Positions 46,793 through 56,395 of a DNA stretch of 64,000 nt are shown in pieces. Position 1 is the first letter of the stretch, and the number at the start of each line of letters is the position of its first letter. The stretch spans positions 1,833,309 to 1,897,308 of the forward strand of contig NW_026848139.1 of NCBI RefSeq assembly GCF_030411735.1. The letters are read 5' to 3'. The DNA is from Phialemonium atrogriseum. Taxonomy: Eukaryota; Ascomycota; Sordariomycetes; Cephalothecales; Cephalothecaceae. The position numbers and the translations under genes were made by a program. The notes beneath the pieces are model-generated. The model ran no database searches and was not told the DNA's origin. It saw only the letters and a list, made by a program, of their open reading frames with translations.

Positions 46793-47323
46793 ATACCCCA
46801 TCGACCAACGCGTCGAAACATGAAAAAAAAAAAAAAAGGAGCTGGGATGATGCACTTGACGAGAATGAGGGATGATTGACGCATGTGAAGAACTTACAAA
46901 GGGGGAGGGGGCTAATGATTTGAATGCATCGTCGGCGGATTTCACCCAAAAAAAAATACCATAGATAGACTTCTGTTAGTTCAAACCGTGGCACGAGTAA
47001 ACAAACTCGTTTCAGCTCGGGGTCTGCCCTCGCAGATTCTATACCGAGATTAGATCACAGTTCCTAATAGTAATTGAGAATTGCTATAAACAGAAGATGA
47101 TGTTCTCAAGCAGACCCCTTTTGTATCGTGGGGAAATCGATGAATGACCGGTTTGGAACTTGATGATGCTCCCAGGACCTAGCTTGATCTGTTGCCACGA
47201 GTCCTACCCCTGTCTTGAAAACAAATCCCGACTCAACCCCTTTGCCCTCCTAATTCCCTTCCACACAGGTCCTCGCCTTCCTCAACACAAATGTCACCCA
47301 ATCTCAAATCCCTCAATCCCAAC
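46793..47323. other. intergenic, convergent 3' ends
   Basis: About 530 bp of 3' UTR sequence of Kap123 and the Bys1 gene, with an A-run at about 46822-46837. Nothing else seen. Confidence 0.5.
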
Positions 47324-47788
47324 TCAGGCCGCACAAAGCGTAAACGTGACGCTCTGGTCAGCAGTGCACACCTTGACCTGGCTCCCAGCAGGCGGCGTCC
47401 CGTTCCCCCAGACGATGGCCGGGCACGACGCGTCCGCGCTGGCGACGACGACCTTGTGGCCGGCGAACGGGTCGCCGAACACGTCCGACAGGTCGTACCA
47501 CACCTGCGCGCCGTCTAGGTTGTAGGCGAAGTCGGCCTGCGGGGCGCCCGTCCACAGCCCGTCGGCTGGCACCGTCACCTTGAGGGCCCGCCCTCCCGTC
47601 TGCGGGTCGCGCGAGAAGGTCTCGCCGTAGCTGCCGCCGTGGGCGGAGAGGCGGTGCGGAGAGGAGACGGCCGAGCCGACGGACCATACGGAGACGGCGA
47701 AGTCGCAGTTGTTTACTACTTTGGCTTGGCCGAGGGCGGTGGCGGTGGTGGCGAGGGTGAGGGTGAGGGCGAGGAGGGGGTTGTGCAT
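47324..47788 (-). CDS. Bys1 family secreted protein
   Basis: Intronless, 154 residues. A signal peptide (MHNPLLALTLTLATTATALG) precedes a compact domain starting AKVVNNCDFAVSVWSVGS. The Asn-Asn-Cys start, a GGSYGETFSRDPQTGG segment and Cys residues near the C-terminus (ASCPAIVWGNG, VKVCTADQSVTFTLC) match the Bys1 family, related in fold to thaumatin-like proteins. Bys1 was first seen as a yeast-phase-specific protein of Blastomyces; fungal homologues are small secreted proteins of unclear role. Upstream DNA is about 1.8 kb. The gene converges with Kap123. Confidence 0.85.
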   Translation of the reverse strand: MHNPLLALTLTLATTATALGQAKVVNNCDFAVSVWSVGSAVSSPHRLSAHGGSYGETFSRDPQTGGRALKVTVPADGLWTGAPQADFAYNLDGAQVWYDLSDVFGDPFAGHKVVVASADASCPAIVWGNGTPPAGSQVKVCTADQSVTFTLCAA

Positions 47789-49645
47789 TTTGGATGGGGG
47801 TTGGGTGTATGGAGGTATGTGTTTTGACTTTTGTGGGTTTGTTGTTTGGATCTGGTGGGATCGAATGGGAGCAGAGCTGTGGTTGTGATGGTCGAGCCTG
47901 AAGAACAGAACAGAAGAGTCTCTTTCTCAACTTACCTCTTCCCCCTTTATATACCCAGATCTCGAGACGGACCATGAGCTGCTTACCTGCAATCCCAGGC
48001 AATGATCAGCAGTCAAGTAACCCAAAAGAAATAATACGACGACATCATGGCCTCTTTCTTGGGCGTCCCTTGACGTCTGACTCCGTATCCTGCCGTGGCG
48101 AGCAACCTACTGCTACCATGAGATCACAGCACCACTAAGCCTGGCGGTGTGGACTCTTCATGGCATCGAAGCCAAGGGGAGGTCCTGCTTAGGTTACACG
48201 ACCTTGAAAGAGCCCTATCCGAGGCCCGAGCGTGGTGATTACCACGCATTCTGTCCATGCGGTTCCATCCCGCTACGACACCACCTGACGATGGAGTCAG
48301 TTGAATACGAGCCTCCTTCAACAGCGTTCTCTGTTGGCGGACGAATCACAACGGGGCCTGGGTCATTCCACCTTACAGCTCATCCCACAGTGTCGTGTGC
48401 CAAGAGTCGTATTCCTATTGCGGGGGTGAGAGGATTATATTTAGTGCTTGCAGATCGCTGACTGCCGTGAGCTGTCAGCATCGCCCGGTAATTGTCCCGT
48501 GCTCCCGGGATTGGTCTGCCGCGCTTTTCTCTGCCGCGCTGCCGAGCTGCAACGTTGACAACCAGAGATCCTGTTTCCAGAAGCCCAAAATTATGAGTGT
48601 GTTGCCTTTGACGTGCGACAACTGGTGCCCGCTCCTAATGAAGGATCCCCTAATTAAGAGTTTGCCAAGGACTGCGATCATCGTCATCTCACCTCATTGA
48701 AATCGACCATAATCACCTTGACTGGATTGAATATGACCCTGACGGTGCAGTAAACGAAATGGATCCGTTGGTTTCGACCTGGAGTAGCCCAATGCTCATC
48801 TGCGAATGTCCTTGGGGTCAGAATAGACGGTGCATCAAACCCGGAACCGGGCTACATCATGCCAAGTATAAAAGCATGCGTTGAATTCTCGTTCCATCAC
48901 CACTTCCCCACCTTGTATGGATACATGCGTTGTCAGTGGAAAAGGGGTGCGCAATAACCCTGAGTCCACCCACCCTAGTCAAAGTGCTCGTCATTTCCCT
49001 CTAGTCAACACAATACTTCCTCGGTCGCTTTTTTCTGCTGCCTCTTGGGATGAATCGGCCAGCTGTTGTGAGTTGGCGGGAATGTACTGTACCTAGTCCC
49101 CAGTGTAGGTATGCAAATTGGCTAAAGCGAATAATGCATACTTGAGTCTCGAATTCATGCTGGCGTTATATTTGTTCAGCCAAGTCGCTGTGTTCTGTAT
49201 TCAGATGCAAGGTTTCCCTACCACACAGAGTATACCGCATCAACCGCTTTGCCAGTCAACTTTCCAAGTAGTTAGATATACCTTAGGGAGTTGTGATCAA
49301 GTCTTGCCTCTGAATCGGAGTCGATCCATTTTCAGGAATGAGTCTATAACTAAGGGACGGCGGTGAAAATCTGTCGCTTTGACAGCCCAGCCCTCTCTCC
49401 AATTACTAGCAATTTTCCCGAGGTTGTCAAGCGAATAACTGCCCCTCAAATCACATCTTGATCAACTGACTGTCATTTTTTCACTTGATAATGGGAGTCA
49501 TAATTATACTATCTGAGATCCAACTATGGCCCCTGCGTTCCTTCCTTATTTCAGGACCCCAGTGTCTCTATAATAATGTCGGAAACCTCAGGAACTTGGC
49601 AATGGAGTGTCACCATTTCCTCTCTTTCATTTTGACAACGCTGCT
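47789..49645. other. long divergent intergenic region
   Basis: About 1.86 kb between the Bys1 gene and the next plus-strand gene. Frames at 48147-48461 and 48395-48700 have no family support and non-coding-like composition. Confidence 0.5.
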
Positions 49646-51156
49646 ATGACCTCTACAACGGATAACGAAAAGTCGGATTCCGACAAAGGGAAACCAAAAA
49701 ATGCAAAGGACTCCGAAGAGAAAATTGCCGTAAACTCGTCGGCAGACTCGATAGCAACGGCCAAAGAAGAGGCCCCCGAAAAAGCAGCTGCGGAAAAGCC
49801 GAAACATGTTGGGAAAGACGATGTTGAGAAGTCGACATCAGCTTCTCTAGCCGTTGACGACGAGCGCAAAATCCAGAAGGGGGAACCGGGGCAGTCAAAG
49901 GAACCGACGGCCAAGAAACCGTCTACGGCGTCTTCCACTGCTGAGGAGAAACCCGACAGCCGCAAAGGGACACCAGAAGGCAACGAAGATGCGGCGTCAC
50001 GGCCGACCACCCCTGAAAACCAGCCCTCAAGTGCTCCGCAGAGTGGGAGCTCCAGCTCCGAAACAGAAGTCAGGGATGCATTCACCAATTTCTTTGAGGC
50101 TATAGTCTCATGGGCTGACGACGTTACTCACGATCCCAAGTTTGATCACAAGCGTTTCAGACAACGGTATTCCCGGCTTATACGTACGAATGATGGGAAG
50201 GATGCTGCTGCACTCCTGGGGTTAAGCAGCCGGTGTCAGAGGCACGACTGGCTTAGTAGGCTGAGCAAGCACGACTACCTTGCCATCTCCTTCGTCGTCG
50301 CGAGGTGTATTCTAGAGGATGTATTTCCTCCCAAGCAGTCACCGTTGGGCATTACCTATCCGGTTGGACTCACACGTAGACAAATGGACTTTATTTCTGA
50401 TGCTGAAGTGGCGATGGTATCAGAGCTGAGGAGGGGTTTGTCCCTTTTTCCTAGAACTTGCCGAAATTTCGTGCTAACAAGTCCTACGCAGATTTACCCA
50501 GAATATCGAGGTGGAGAGGGGAGACCATAACCGCCGTAATGGCGACTGATTCCTTCCGGCGTTCGTCTAAGGAGCTGTCGAAGGAGATCCTCGAGTTCCT
50601 CAAGCAAGATCTCCGCAGCTTAATGGGCAAGGAAGCGATAGAGAAGCACTTTCCAGCCCTGCGACGTACGGTCATCCAGCCAGCTATTAAATTAGGGGAG
50701 ACGATGGGTTGTTCCAACGATACGTACCTGGTATCCGTACCCCCAGTCAACCTCTTGCTGGCTGTACACGACGCCGTTCTTTGGAACGTCGATACCTGGT
50801 CCCCAGTAACCAGAACGGAGCTTTCCGAGAACCTACATTGCCTCTTTCCCGGGCTTGTACGCAAGAGAGAAGTTGGCCTTCACGGTGAGGTATTGGTCAG
50901 GCCATTTGTTGTCGGCTTCCCAGCCACAGATCCGAAACCGAGGGCTCCGAGCCGGAGCAAGCCCACAAGATCCAAACGAGATGGGACACCACCATCTAGA
51001 AGAGATACGCCATCGACATCCAAACACAGAAAACACTCGGAATCTAGACGTGAGGTGAGAACAGACGAAAGGGAAGAGGGGAAATCAAAGACCGGGGAGT
51101 CGCGGAGAGAATCTATCGGCAGGCGGTTTGCCAAACTGGCCGTTTTAACAAGCTGA
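49646..51156 (+). CDS. hypothetical protein with disordered ends
   Basis: Two exons: 49646-50435 and 50492-51156. The 56-bp intron has a GTTTGT donor, a GCTAAC branch and a GCAG end; phase fits and gives 484 residues. Residues 1-140 are disordered, rich in Lys/Glu/Ser. A structured middle (about 145-390) contains FTNFFEAIVSWADDVTHD, a helical segment with SRCQRHDWLSRLSKHDYLAI, and VPPVNLLLAVHDAVLWNVDT. The last 90 residues are basic, Ser/Arg-rich, ending in GRRFAKLAVLTS. I do not recognise a family. The AT-richer codon use than neighbours suggests a fast-evolving, lineage-restricted gene. No signal peptide or membrane segment. Confidence 0.6.
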
Positions 51157-51485
51157 AGACTCGTCCCTTTTTTCTTTGATCGTTTTTCAATTCGCTTTTT
51201 GGACTGATACAAGAATTGGTAGAAGACATGGATGATTCACAGGAAGTGAAAATAGTTTGAAGTTCCGTTGCCTTTGAAAAAACCTTTTCTTTTGTTAAAA
51301 AAAGGAGTAATCTACTTGCATAGAGCCCACCGTATTGACACTATCTGCGACACTGACATGAAACAATCTAAACTAAGGCTCCTCTCCAAAGGGGGGGAGA
51401 CTTCCGTAGACAAAAATACCCCAACGGGGCATACGAAGATAATATACTGAAACTTCCAGACCGCCCTTCTCACCCCCACCCCCCC
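51157..51485. other. intergenic, convergent 3' ends
   Basis: About 330 bp of 3' UTR, with A- and C-runs near 51297 and 51470. No feature recognised. Confidence 0.5.
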
Positions 51486-54400
51486 TTAAAACGTCGGCGC
51501 CATCCTCCGACCAGCCTCCTCCGCCACCACACTCCCAAGCCTAAACGACCTCAACGAACTCGTCGACGCCCGCACGCCGCCCGACCTGCCAAAGCTCAGC
51601 GACCGACCGGCCCGCCCGCCGCCCATCGGCGGCGAAAGCAGCAGCATCGGCGACGGCACGCTGGTCCCGCGCGGCCGCCTGACGTTCAGCCCGCTCATCA
51701 TGGCGCCCATGGCCAGGCTCGCGTCGGCGGCGGGTGGCCCCATGCCGGCGGCGGATGGCGAGATACCGGTCCGAGGCATTGACGGCGACATCATCATCGT
51801 CATCGCGCTCGGCGAGAGGGAGGCGGCGGCGGCGGGCCTGGATGATGCCGCTGGTGAGTGGACGCGGCGCACGTCCGTTTGGGCGAGGAGCCGCTCGAGC
51901 GATGGGCCGCGCGAGTGGGGAGCCCTGGCGGCGGGGAAAGATGGTGGGCCCAGCTTGCGTGAGGGTGAGCGGCTTGATCCGCGGCTTGAGGGGGGGGTTG
52001 GGGGCATGGCTGAGAGGGTGATCTGCTGTTGCTGCTGCTGGTGTTGTAGTTGGAGTTGCTGGAGTTGGTACTGTTGCTGCTGCTGTAATTGTTGCAGTTG
52101 AAGCTGTTGCTGTTGTTGTTGCTGCTGTTGTTGCCGTTGCAGTTCTTGCTGCTGCTGTCCAACATGGTACACCACCTCCTCCTCCCCCACAGGATCCATA
52201 ACACCCCTCAGCCCCTCGAGCGCAAGCGGCGCGGGCGGCAACCTACTAAGGCGGCGGATAGCGCGCAAGTTCCCATCGATGAACCCCGACATGGCCCGCA
52301 GCGCCCCCGCGTTCACACTCGCCGACGCCGCGGACGCATCGCTCGGCCCCACCGGAGGAGCCGTGGCGCGCGCGATATGCACGGCCGCCAGCGTGGTTGG
52401 CGCTGGCGGGGAGACGGTCTGGCGCGGCGCAGTCGCCTCCCGGATGCTGGCCTGCACGCGGGCCATGACGCCGTCGAAGCCGGTGCCGGCAGTGGAGGCG
52501 GTGGTGGTAGTGTCGCCCAGGACGGCCTCGCGAGCCAGGGCGAAGAAGCTTCCGTCGCGGATGCGGCGGCGGACGAGGGTCCAGCGGGTGCGGGCGGGGT
52601 TGCGCTCGAGCTCGGGCTGGTAGACGCGGTGGCGGGCGAGCTTGGCGTAGAAGAGCTCGAGGCGCATGGCCATGCGCTCGAGGGCGGCGAGCAAGAAGGC
52701 CGACAGGGCGGCGACGCGGTCGGAGGCGGTGTCGGCCCCCTCGAGGGTCGTGATGTCGGCGAAGGCGTCCATGCCGCGGCAGGCCTCGTCGCGTATGTCC
52801 TCGAGGAGCTCAATGTCCAGCTCGACGCTGCGCGCCGCGTAGGCGAGGATGCCGCGCTCGGCGAAGCGCGCCGCCGCGGCGCTGTCGGTCACGAACTGGC
52901 CCACCTGCGCGACCTCGTGCGAGGTGGCCATGGCGTCGCGGGAGGTCTTGGCGCGCGCGATGGTGCCGAGCACGTCGGGGAGGCGCGTGTTCATGCCCGA
53001 GGGGGCGGCGTCGGCGAGGGCGAAGGAGAGCTTGAGGACTAGCTCCTGGAGCTTGGGGCCGAAGAGCGCCGAGAAGCCGCTCTGCAGCAGGCGGGATTGG
53101 TAGTCGTAGAAGGTCCGCACGCCGATCATGTTGACCATGCTCTCCCGGAACCAGATGTTGGTCACCCCCGCCGCGTCGTGCTTGCCCGCGTTGTCCATGC
53201 CGGAGCCCATGATCTCGTACATCTCGAACTGGTGGGCGACCAGGGTCTCGACGGTTGTGCGGAGATACGAGGCCCACAGGTCGTAGAGGCTGCCGAGTTC
53301 CTCGCTGCCGTGGAAGTCGGGCTTGGGCGTCAGCTGGCCGATGAAGTACTTGGTGAGAAGGCTGGCCACCTCGGGGTTGTTCGTGTGGGCGAGATTGTCG
53401 AATGACTGCGAGCAATCCACGCCGGCGTTGGACTTGATGATGGATGTGCCACCTGGGTGCATGGGGCAGAAGTCGGTGACGTCGTAGACGCTCCCGTGCA
53501 CGGCAATCCACATCCTGCTGTCCGGTCGGTGGCCGGTGTGCTTCGCCAGCTCGCTGAGCGGGATGGTCGGGAGATTGCACGACAGCGGCTTGGGGGTCAT
53601 GAATACGTCAAGCATGAAGCGGCGCTCCGCAAAGGCCTTCTCGACGATCATGTCCGTCGTCTCCATCGTCGCAGACCGGTGATTATAGATGGCCTTGCGG
53701 ATGCCGCTCATGACCGAGTCAAACACGGATACGGAGCCGCACACGTAGAGGTAGCCGCCGAGACCACCTTGCTTCTTGGACATGACGAGGTCGCACACCG
53801 TGGCGCCCTGCTCGACGATGAGGGTGTCAATGTACCTAGGTGAGATCTCCTTCTCGACGAGATCGTTCAGCCTCCGATCATACACGAGGCCGCGCGAGTC
53901 CCGCGAGAAGGCAACATGGACCTCCATCATGCCAGCGTCCACATACTCGCGGATCTCGTCCTCGTAGCAGAACCTTTCCCGCGACTGGACGCCGAGGTAG
54001 AGGATGTCCCGGCCCGCCGCCCTGCCGCGCGACGCCACCCGCGCCTGCCAGAAGCTGCGGAAGGGGGCGATGCCGCTGCCGCCCGCAAAGTAGGCGCACG
54101 GCGCGGCGCGGTCCACAGGCAGCTGGAAGGCGACGGGCCGCGAGACGCCGACGAGGATGTCCTCGTCCGACGCGATCAGCTCCTCGCCCGACGACAGGAA
54201 CGGGTTGAGGAATCCGCTCCCGACGCCGGCGCACGTTATCTCGGCGTCGCCCGCGAAGGTGGAGCACAGCTTGTATTCGGCGCGCGAGATGGTGAGGTCG
54301 ACTGTTGAGGGCAGCATCTCGTGCGGGTGGTTCGAGATGGAGTATGTTCTGGGAACCTCGACGGGGATCAGATCGGCTAGCCATGCGAGATCCCCGTTGA

Positions 54401-56303
54401 GGTCGAATGCCCTGTCCCAGATCTGCTGACTCGTATCCGTGACTGCCCCTTGCAGGAGATCTCCGAGTGTCCCCCGTACTGGCCATTCTTCGGTGGCGAG
54501 AACTTGGAGGACGGTGTTTGACGAGGCCCGCAGCAGGTCGTGAATTTTCAGAGCCAGATCTTTGGTGACTGGGGCAAGATGACCTCGTCGCAGGATGTCT
54601 TTGACGGTGAGTTGGATAGGTTTAGTCCTGGAAACGGATCCGAGGTGCTGGGCAAAGCGCTGCCACTTCTGGTTCAGGGAGACGGGGGCGTCCAGCAGTT
54701 CTGCCAGGCCCAGGGCTGCGGCTACCTTGGCGCACTCGGTCCAGTTGTTTAGCGGCATGACGGCGAGCCGATCCCCGGGCTGGAAGGTGATGCCCGTGTT
54801 CCGGATATCGAGGGTGACCAGAGCAATCGATCGGTTCGGATCACTGTCGACGAAGGATCTGCTCATGACTCGGCATTTGTAGCGGCACTCCTCGAACGTG
54901 CCTCGCATCTCGTTGGGCTCGAGGTCGATGTTTCCCCGAAAGGGTTCCAGCCGCTCCTTCATCGCCTCGGAGAATTGCTTGTGCGTCTCCTCCCAAGGTC
55001 TACCCGTGGCGTCGCTAGCACCGGACGCCCCGTTGGTCTCGGTCCGGCCAGTCTTGCTCGCGACCTCGAGGATGCCAAATACCTTGTATCGATGCGTGCC
55101 CATGAAACCGCGCTCTCCGGTATAGGCCTCGACAATGCCATCCATGACGCCCATCAGCCTTGGATCTCCCGACTGGGCGACGAACTCGGGAGTGCGGTAG
55201 TGGTACTCGATCGCGGCGATGAAGGCGCGCCAATTCGACGGCAACCATGCGCGCAGATGGACGCCCTCGGCGCCCAAGAAAGAATCGTACTTCTTCCTCC
55301 CCAGGAACGCGTCCATGACGAGGTACGGCGGGAACTGCAGGCCGGATGCCGCGGGGCACCGCTTCGACAGCGGAGCCGAGAACTTGCCCCATCGCACCCA
55401 ATGCTGCGCCGAGACGTAGTTCTCGCCGGCGCTGGGATTGGTCGAGATGGAGTGGAAAGCGTTGGGCATGCGCTCGAGGATCTCCTTGAGCCGGATCATT
55501 TCCCGGAGAAGACCTTCGATGTTTCGGTTCATGACATGCTCTTGACAGGCGGCAATGGCATCCGCGCCGTGCTGGAACGATGCCGATGTCTCGGCGCATC
55601 CCTTGAGGAAGGCGATCTCCGCCCGCTCTCCGAACACCGGCCATCGGAGCTCCATGTTGTCAGTGCGGCCGATGTACGGGTACGACGACGCGGTGTCCTT
55701 GATTCTCAGGTTGAAAGATGCCTGGTCGAAGAAGGTGAGATGGGGTATTGCCCGGCCAATCCGTTTTGAGACTTGGTAGTACGGCAGGGCAATGCTCCGC
55801 GGGATGCCGGCCAGCTCCTCGACAAGATCGTCCCCCATCTCACAGTCCGGCTTCCACCTGCTCGAGTTCACCGAGATGCCGTTGTTCCCGTCGTTCTTGT
55901 CTTCGTATCGGTAGATGGAGCATAGCATTCCTAGGGCGACAACCGCGCCCCATAGTGCCTGGTCGGGGATGACATCCTCGGTCCCCTCGACGATCGGTAG
56001 TGCCGCCACGGATTCGCGGACACGGCCTCGTGCGACGCAGCCCGGCATCCTCTCGCAGAGGTCTGACCATATCCTTCCAGGTGAGTTGGCAAGCGCACCG
56101 GGGCTTTCGTCGTAGTCGGGCGGACAGAAGCCGTGTTCGGAGCTGAGGTAGCCGTCTTTCCAGCCCGTTGCAGGGCCGATCTCTTCGGCCCTGATCATTA
56201 CTTGCCTCGCTGGAGCACCGAGAGCCACAGCAAGGAGGTCCTGGTCGGTGGCAGTGAGAGAGTCAACGTTCTTGACACTGTTGACATACTCTGGTGAGGG
56301 CAT
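51486..56303 (-). CDS. PrnB/IDO-like heme dioxygenase - FAD/NADPH reductase - cytochrome b5 fusion
   Basis: Intronless, 1605 residues. Residues about 1-430 resemble the PrnB branch (DUF1864) of the indoleamine/tryptophan dioxygenase superfamily: HLTFFDQASFNLRIKD, NAFHSISTNPSAGENYVS, and MGTHRYKVFGILEVASKTGR with His404 as likely heme ligand. Residues about 450-900 are a CPR-type FAD/NADPH module: connecting domain, RTYSIS (about 652), GGSGIAPFRSFWQ (about 735-747), YLYVCG; no FMN flavodoxin domain. Residues about 925-1000 are cytochrome b5 with HPGG His949 and second ligand His973, 24 apart as in b5. A helical domain of unknown role follows (1000-1310), then a polyQ tract (about 1380-1425) and a Ser/Pro-rich tail. 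Electrons probably run NADPH to FAD to b5 to the heme dioxygenase; substrate unknown. Confidence 0.85.
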   Translation of the reverse strand: MPSPEYVNSVKNVDSLTATDQDLLAVALGAPARQVMIRAEEIGPATGWKDGYLSSEHGFCPPDYDESPGALANSPGRIWSDLCERMPGCVARGRVRESVAALPIVEGTEDVIPDQALWGAVVALGMLCSIYRYEDKNDGNNGISVNSSRWKPDCEMGDDLVEELAGIPRSIALPYYQVSKRIGRAIPHLTFFDQASFNLRIKDTASSYPYIGRTDNMELRWPVFGERAEIAFLKGCAETSASFQHGADAIAACQEHVMNRNIEGLLREMIRLKEILERMPNAFHSISTNPSAGENYVSAQHWVRWGKFSAPLSKRCPAASGLQFPPYLVMDAFLGRKKYDSFLGAEGVHLRAWLPSNWRAFIAAIEYHYRTPEFVAQSGDPRLMGVMDGIVEAYTGERGFMGTHRYKVFGILEVASKTGRTETNGASGASDATGRPWEETHKQFSEAMKERLEPFRGNIDLEPNEMRGTFEECRYKCRVMSRSFVDSDPNRSIALVTLDIRNTGITFQPGDRLAVMPLNNWTECAKVAAALGLAELLDAPVSLNQKWQRFAQHLGSVSRTKPIQLTVKDILRRGHLAPVTKDLALKIHDLLRASSNTVLQVLATEEWPVRGTLGDLLQGAVTDTSQQIWDRAFDLNGDLAWLADLIPVEVPRTYSISNHPHEMLPSTVDLTISRAEYKLCSTFAGDAEITCAGVGSGFLNPFLSSGEELIASDEDILVGVSRPVAFQLPVDRAAPCAYFAGGSGIAPFRSFWQARVASRGRAAGRDILYLGVQSRERFCYEDEIREYVDAGMMEVHVAFSRDSRGLVYDRRLNDLVEKEISPRYIDTLIVEQGATVCDLVMSKKQGGLGGYLYVCGSVSVFDSVMSGIRKAIYNHRSATMETTDMIVEKAFAERRFMLDVFMTPKPLSCNLPTIPLSELAKHTGHRPDSRMWIAVHGSVYDVTDFCPMHPGGTSIIKSNAGVDCSQSFDNLAHTNNPEVASLLTKYFIGQLTPKPDFHGSEELGSLYDLWASYLRTTVETLVAHQFEMYEIMGSGMDNAGKHDAAGVTNIWFRESMVNMIGVRTFYDYQSRLLQSGFSALFGPKLQELVLKLSFALADAAPSGMNTRLPDVLGTIARAKTSRDAMATSHEVAQVGQFVTDSAAAARFAERGILAYAARSVELDIELLEDIRDEACRGMDAFADITTLEGADTASDRVAALSAFLLAALERMAMRLELFYAKLARHRVYQPELERNPARTRWTLVRRRIRDGSFFALAREAVLGDTTTTASTAGTGFDGVMARVQASIREATAPRQTVSPPAPTTLAAVHIARATAPPVGPSDASAASASVNAGALRAMSGFIDGNLRAIRRLSRLPPAPLALEGLRGVMDPVGEEEVVYHVGQQQQELQRQQQQQQQQQQLQLQQLQQQQQYQLQQLQLQHQQQQQQITLSAMPPTPPSSRGSSRSPSRKLGPPSFPAARAPHSRGPSLERLLAQTDVRRVHSPAASSRPAAAASLSPSAMTMMMSPSMPRTGISPSAAGMGPPAADASLAMGAMMSGLNVRRPRGTSVPSPMLLLSPPMGGGRAGRSLSFGRSGGVRASTSSLRSFRLGSVVAEEAGRRMAPTF
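52022..52164 (-). repeat. CAG/CAA-type repeat encoding polyglutamine
   Basis: Imperfect CAG/CAA repeats (read on the minus strand) coding for a Gln-rich tract broken by Leu and Tyr, in the tail of the fusion protein. Such tracts vary in length by slippage. Confidence 0.9.
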
Positions 56304-56340
56304 GTTGGAGTACAGCAGTTCAGTGATGGATTTACGCTCC

Positions 56341-56395
56341 CTATGGAGGGTTAGCCCAGCCCCAAACCTTCACCACTCCTGACTGGCCGCCCTAC
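56341..56395 (-). other. possible 5'-UTR intron of the fusion gene
   Basis: Donor GTAGGG at 56395, branch GGCTAAC, acceptor TAG at 56341-56343, 55 bp. Splicing it would leave a short upstream frame (MASNEGA, then TAA) ahead of the main ATG at 56303. It cannot extend the protein in frame. Supported by motifs only. Confidence 0.45.

Noticed and set aside
52089..53042. 317-codon plus-strand open frame
   Set aside because: Antisense to the fusion gene in GC-rich DNA; composition is low-complexity and no family is seen, so it is a shadow frame.
51486..56303. Reading the fusion as a nitric oxide synthase or P450-CPR fusion
   Set aside because: No FMN flavodoxin domain, no P450 Cys-heme motif (FxxGxRxCxG) and no NOS oxygenase motif; N-terminal motifs fit PrnB/IDO instead.
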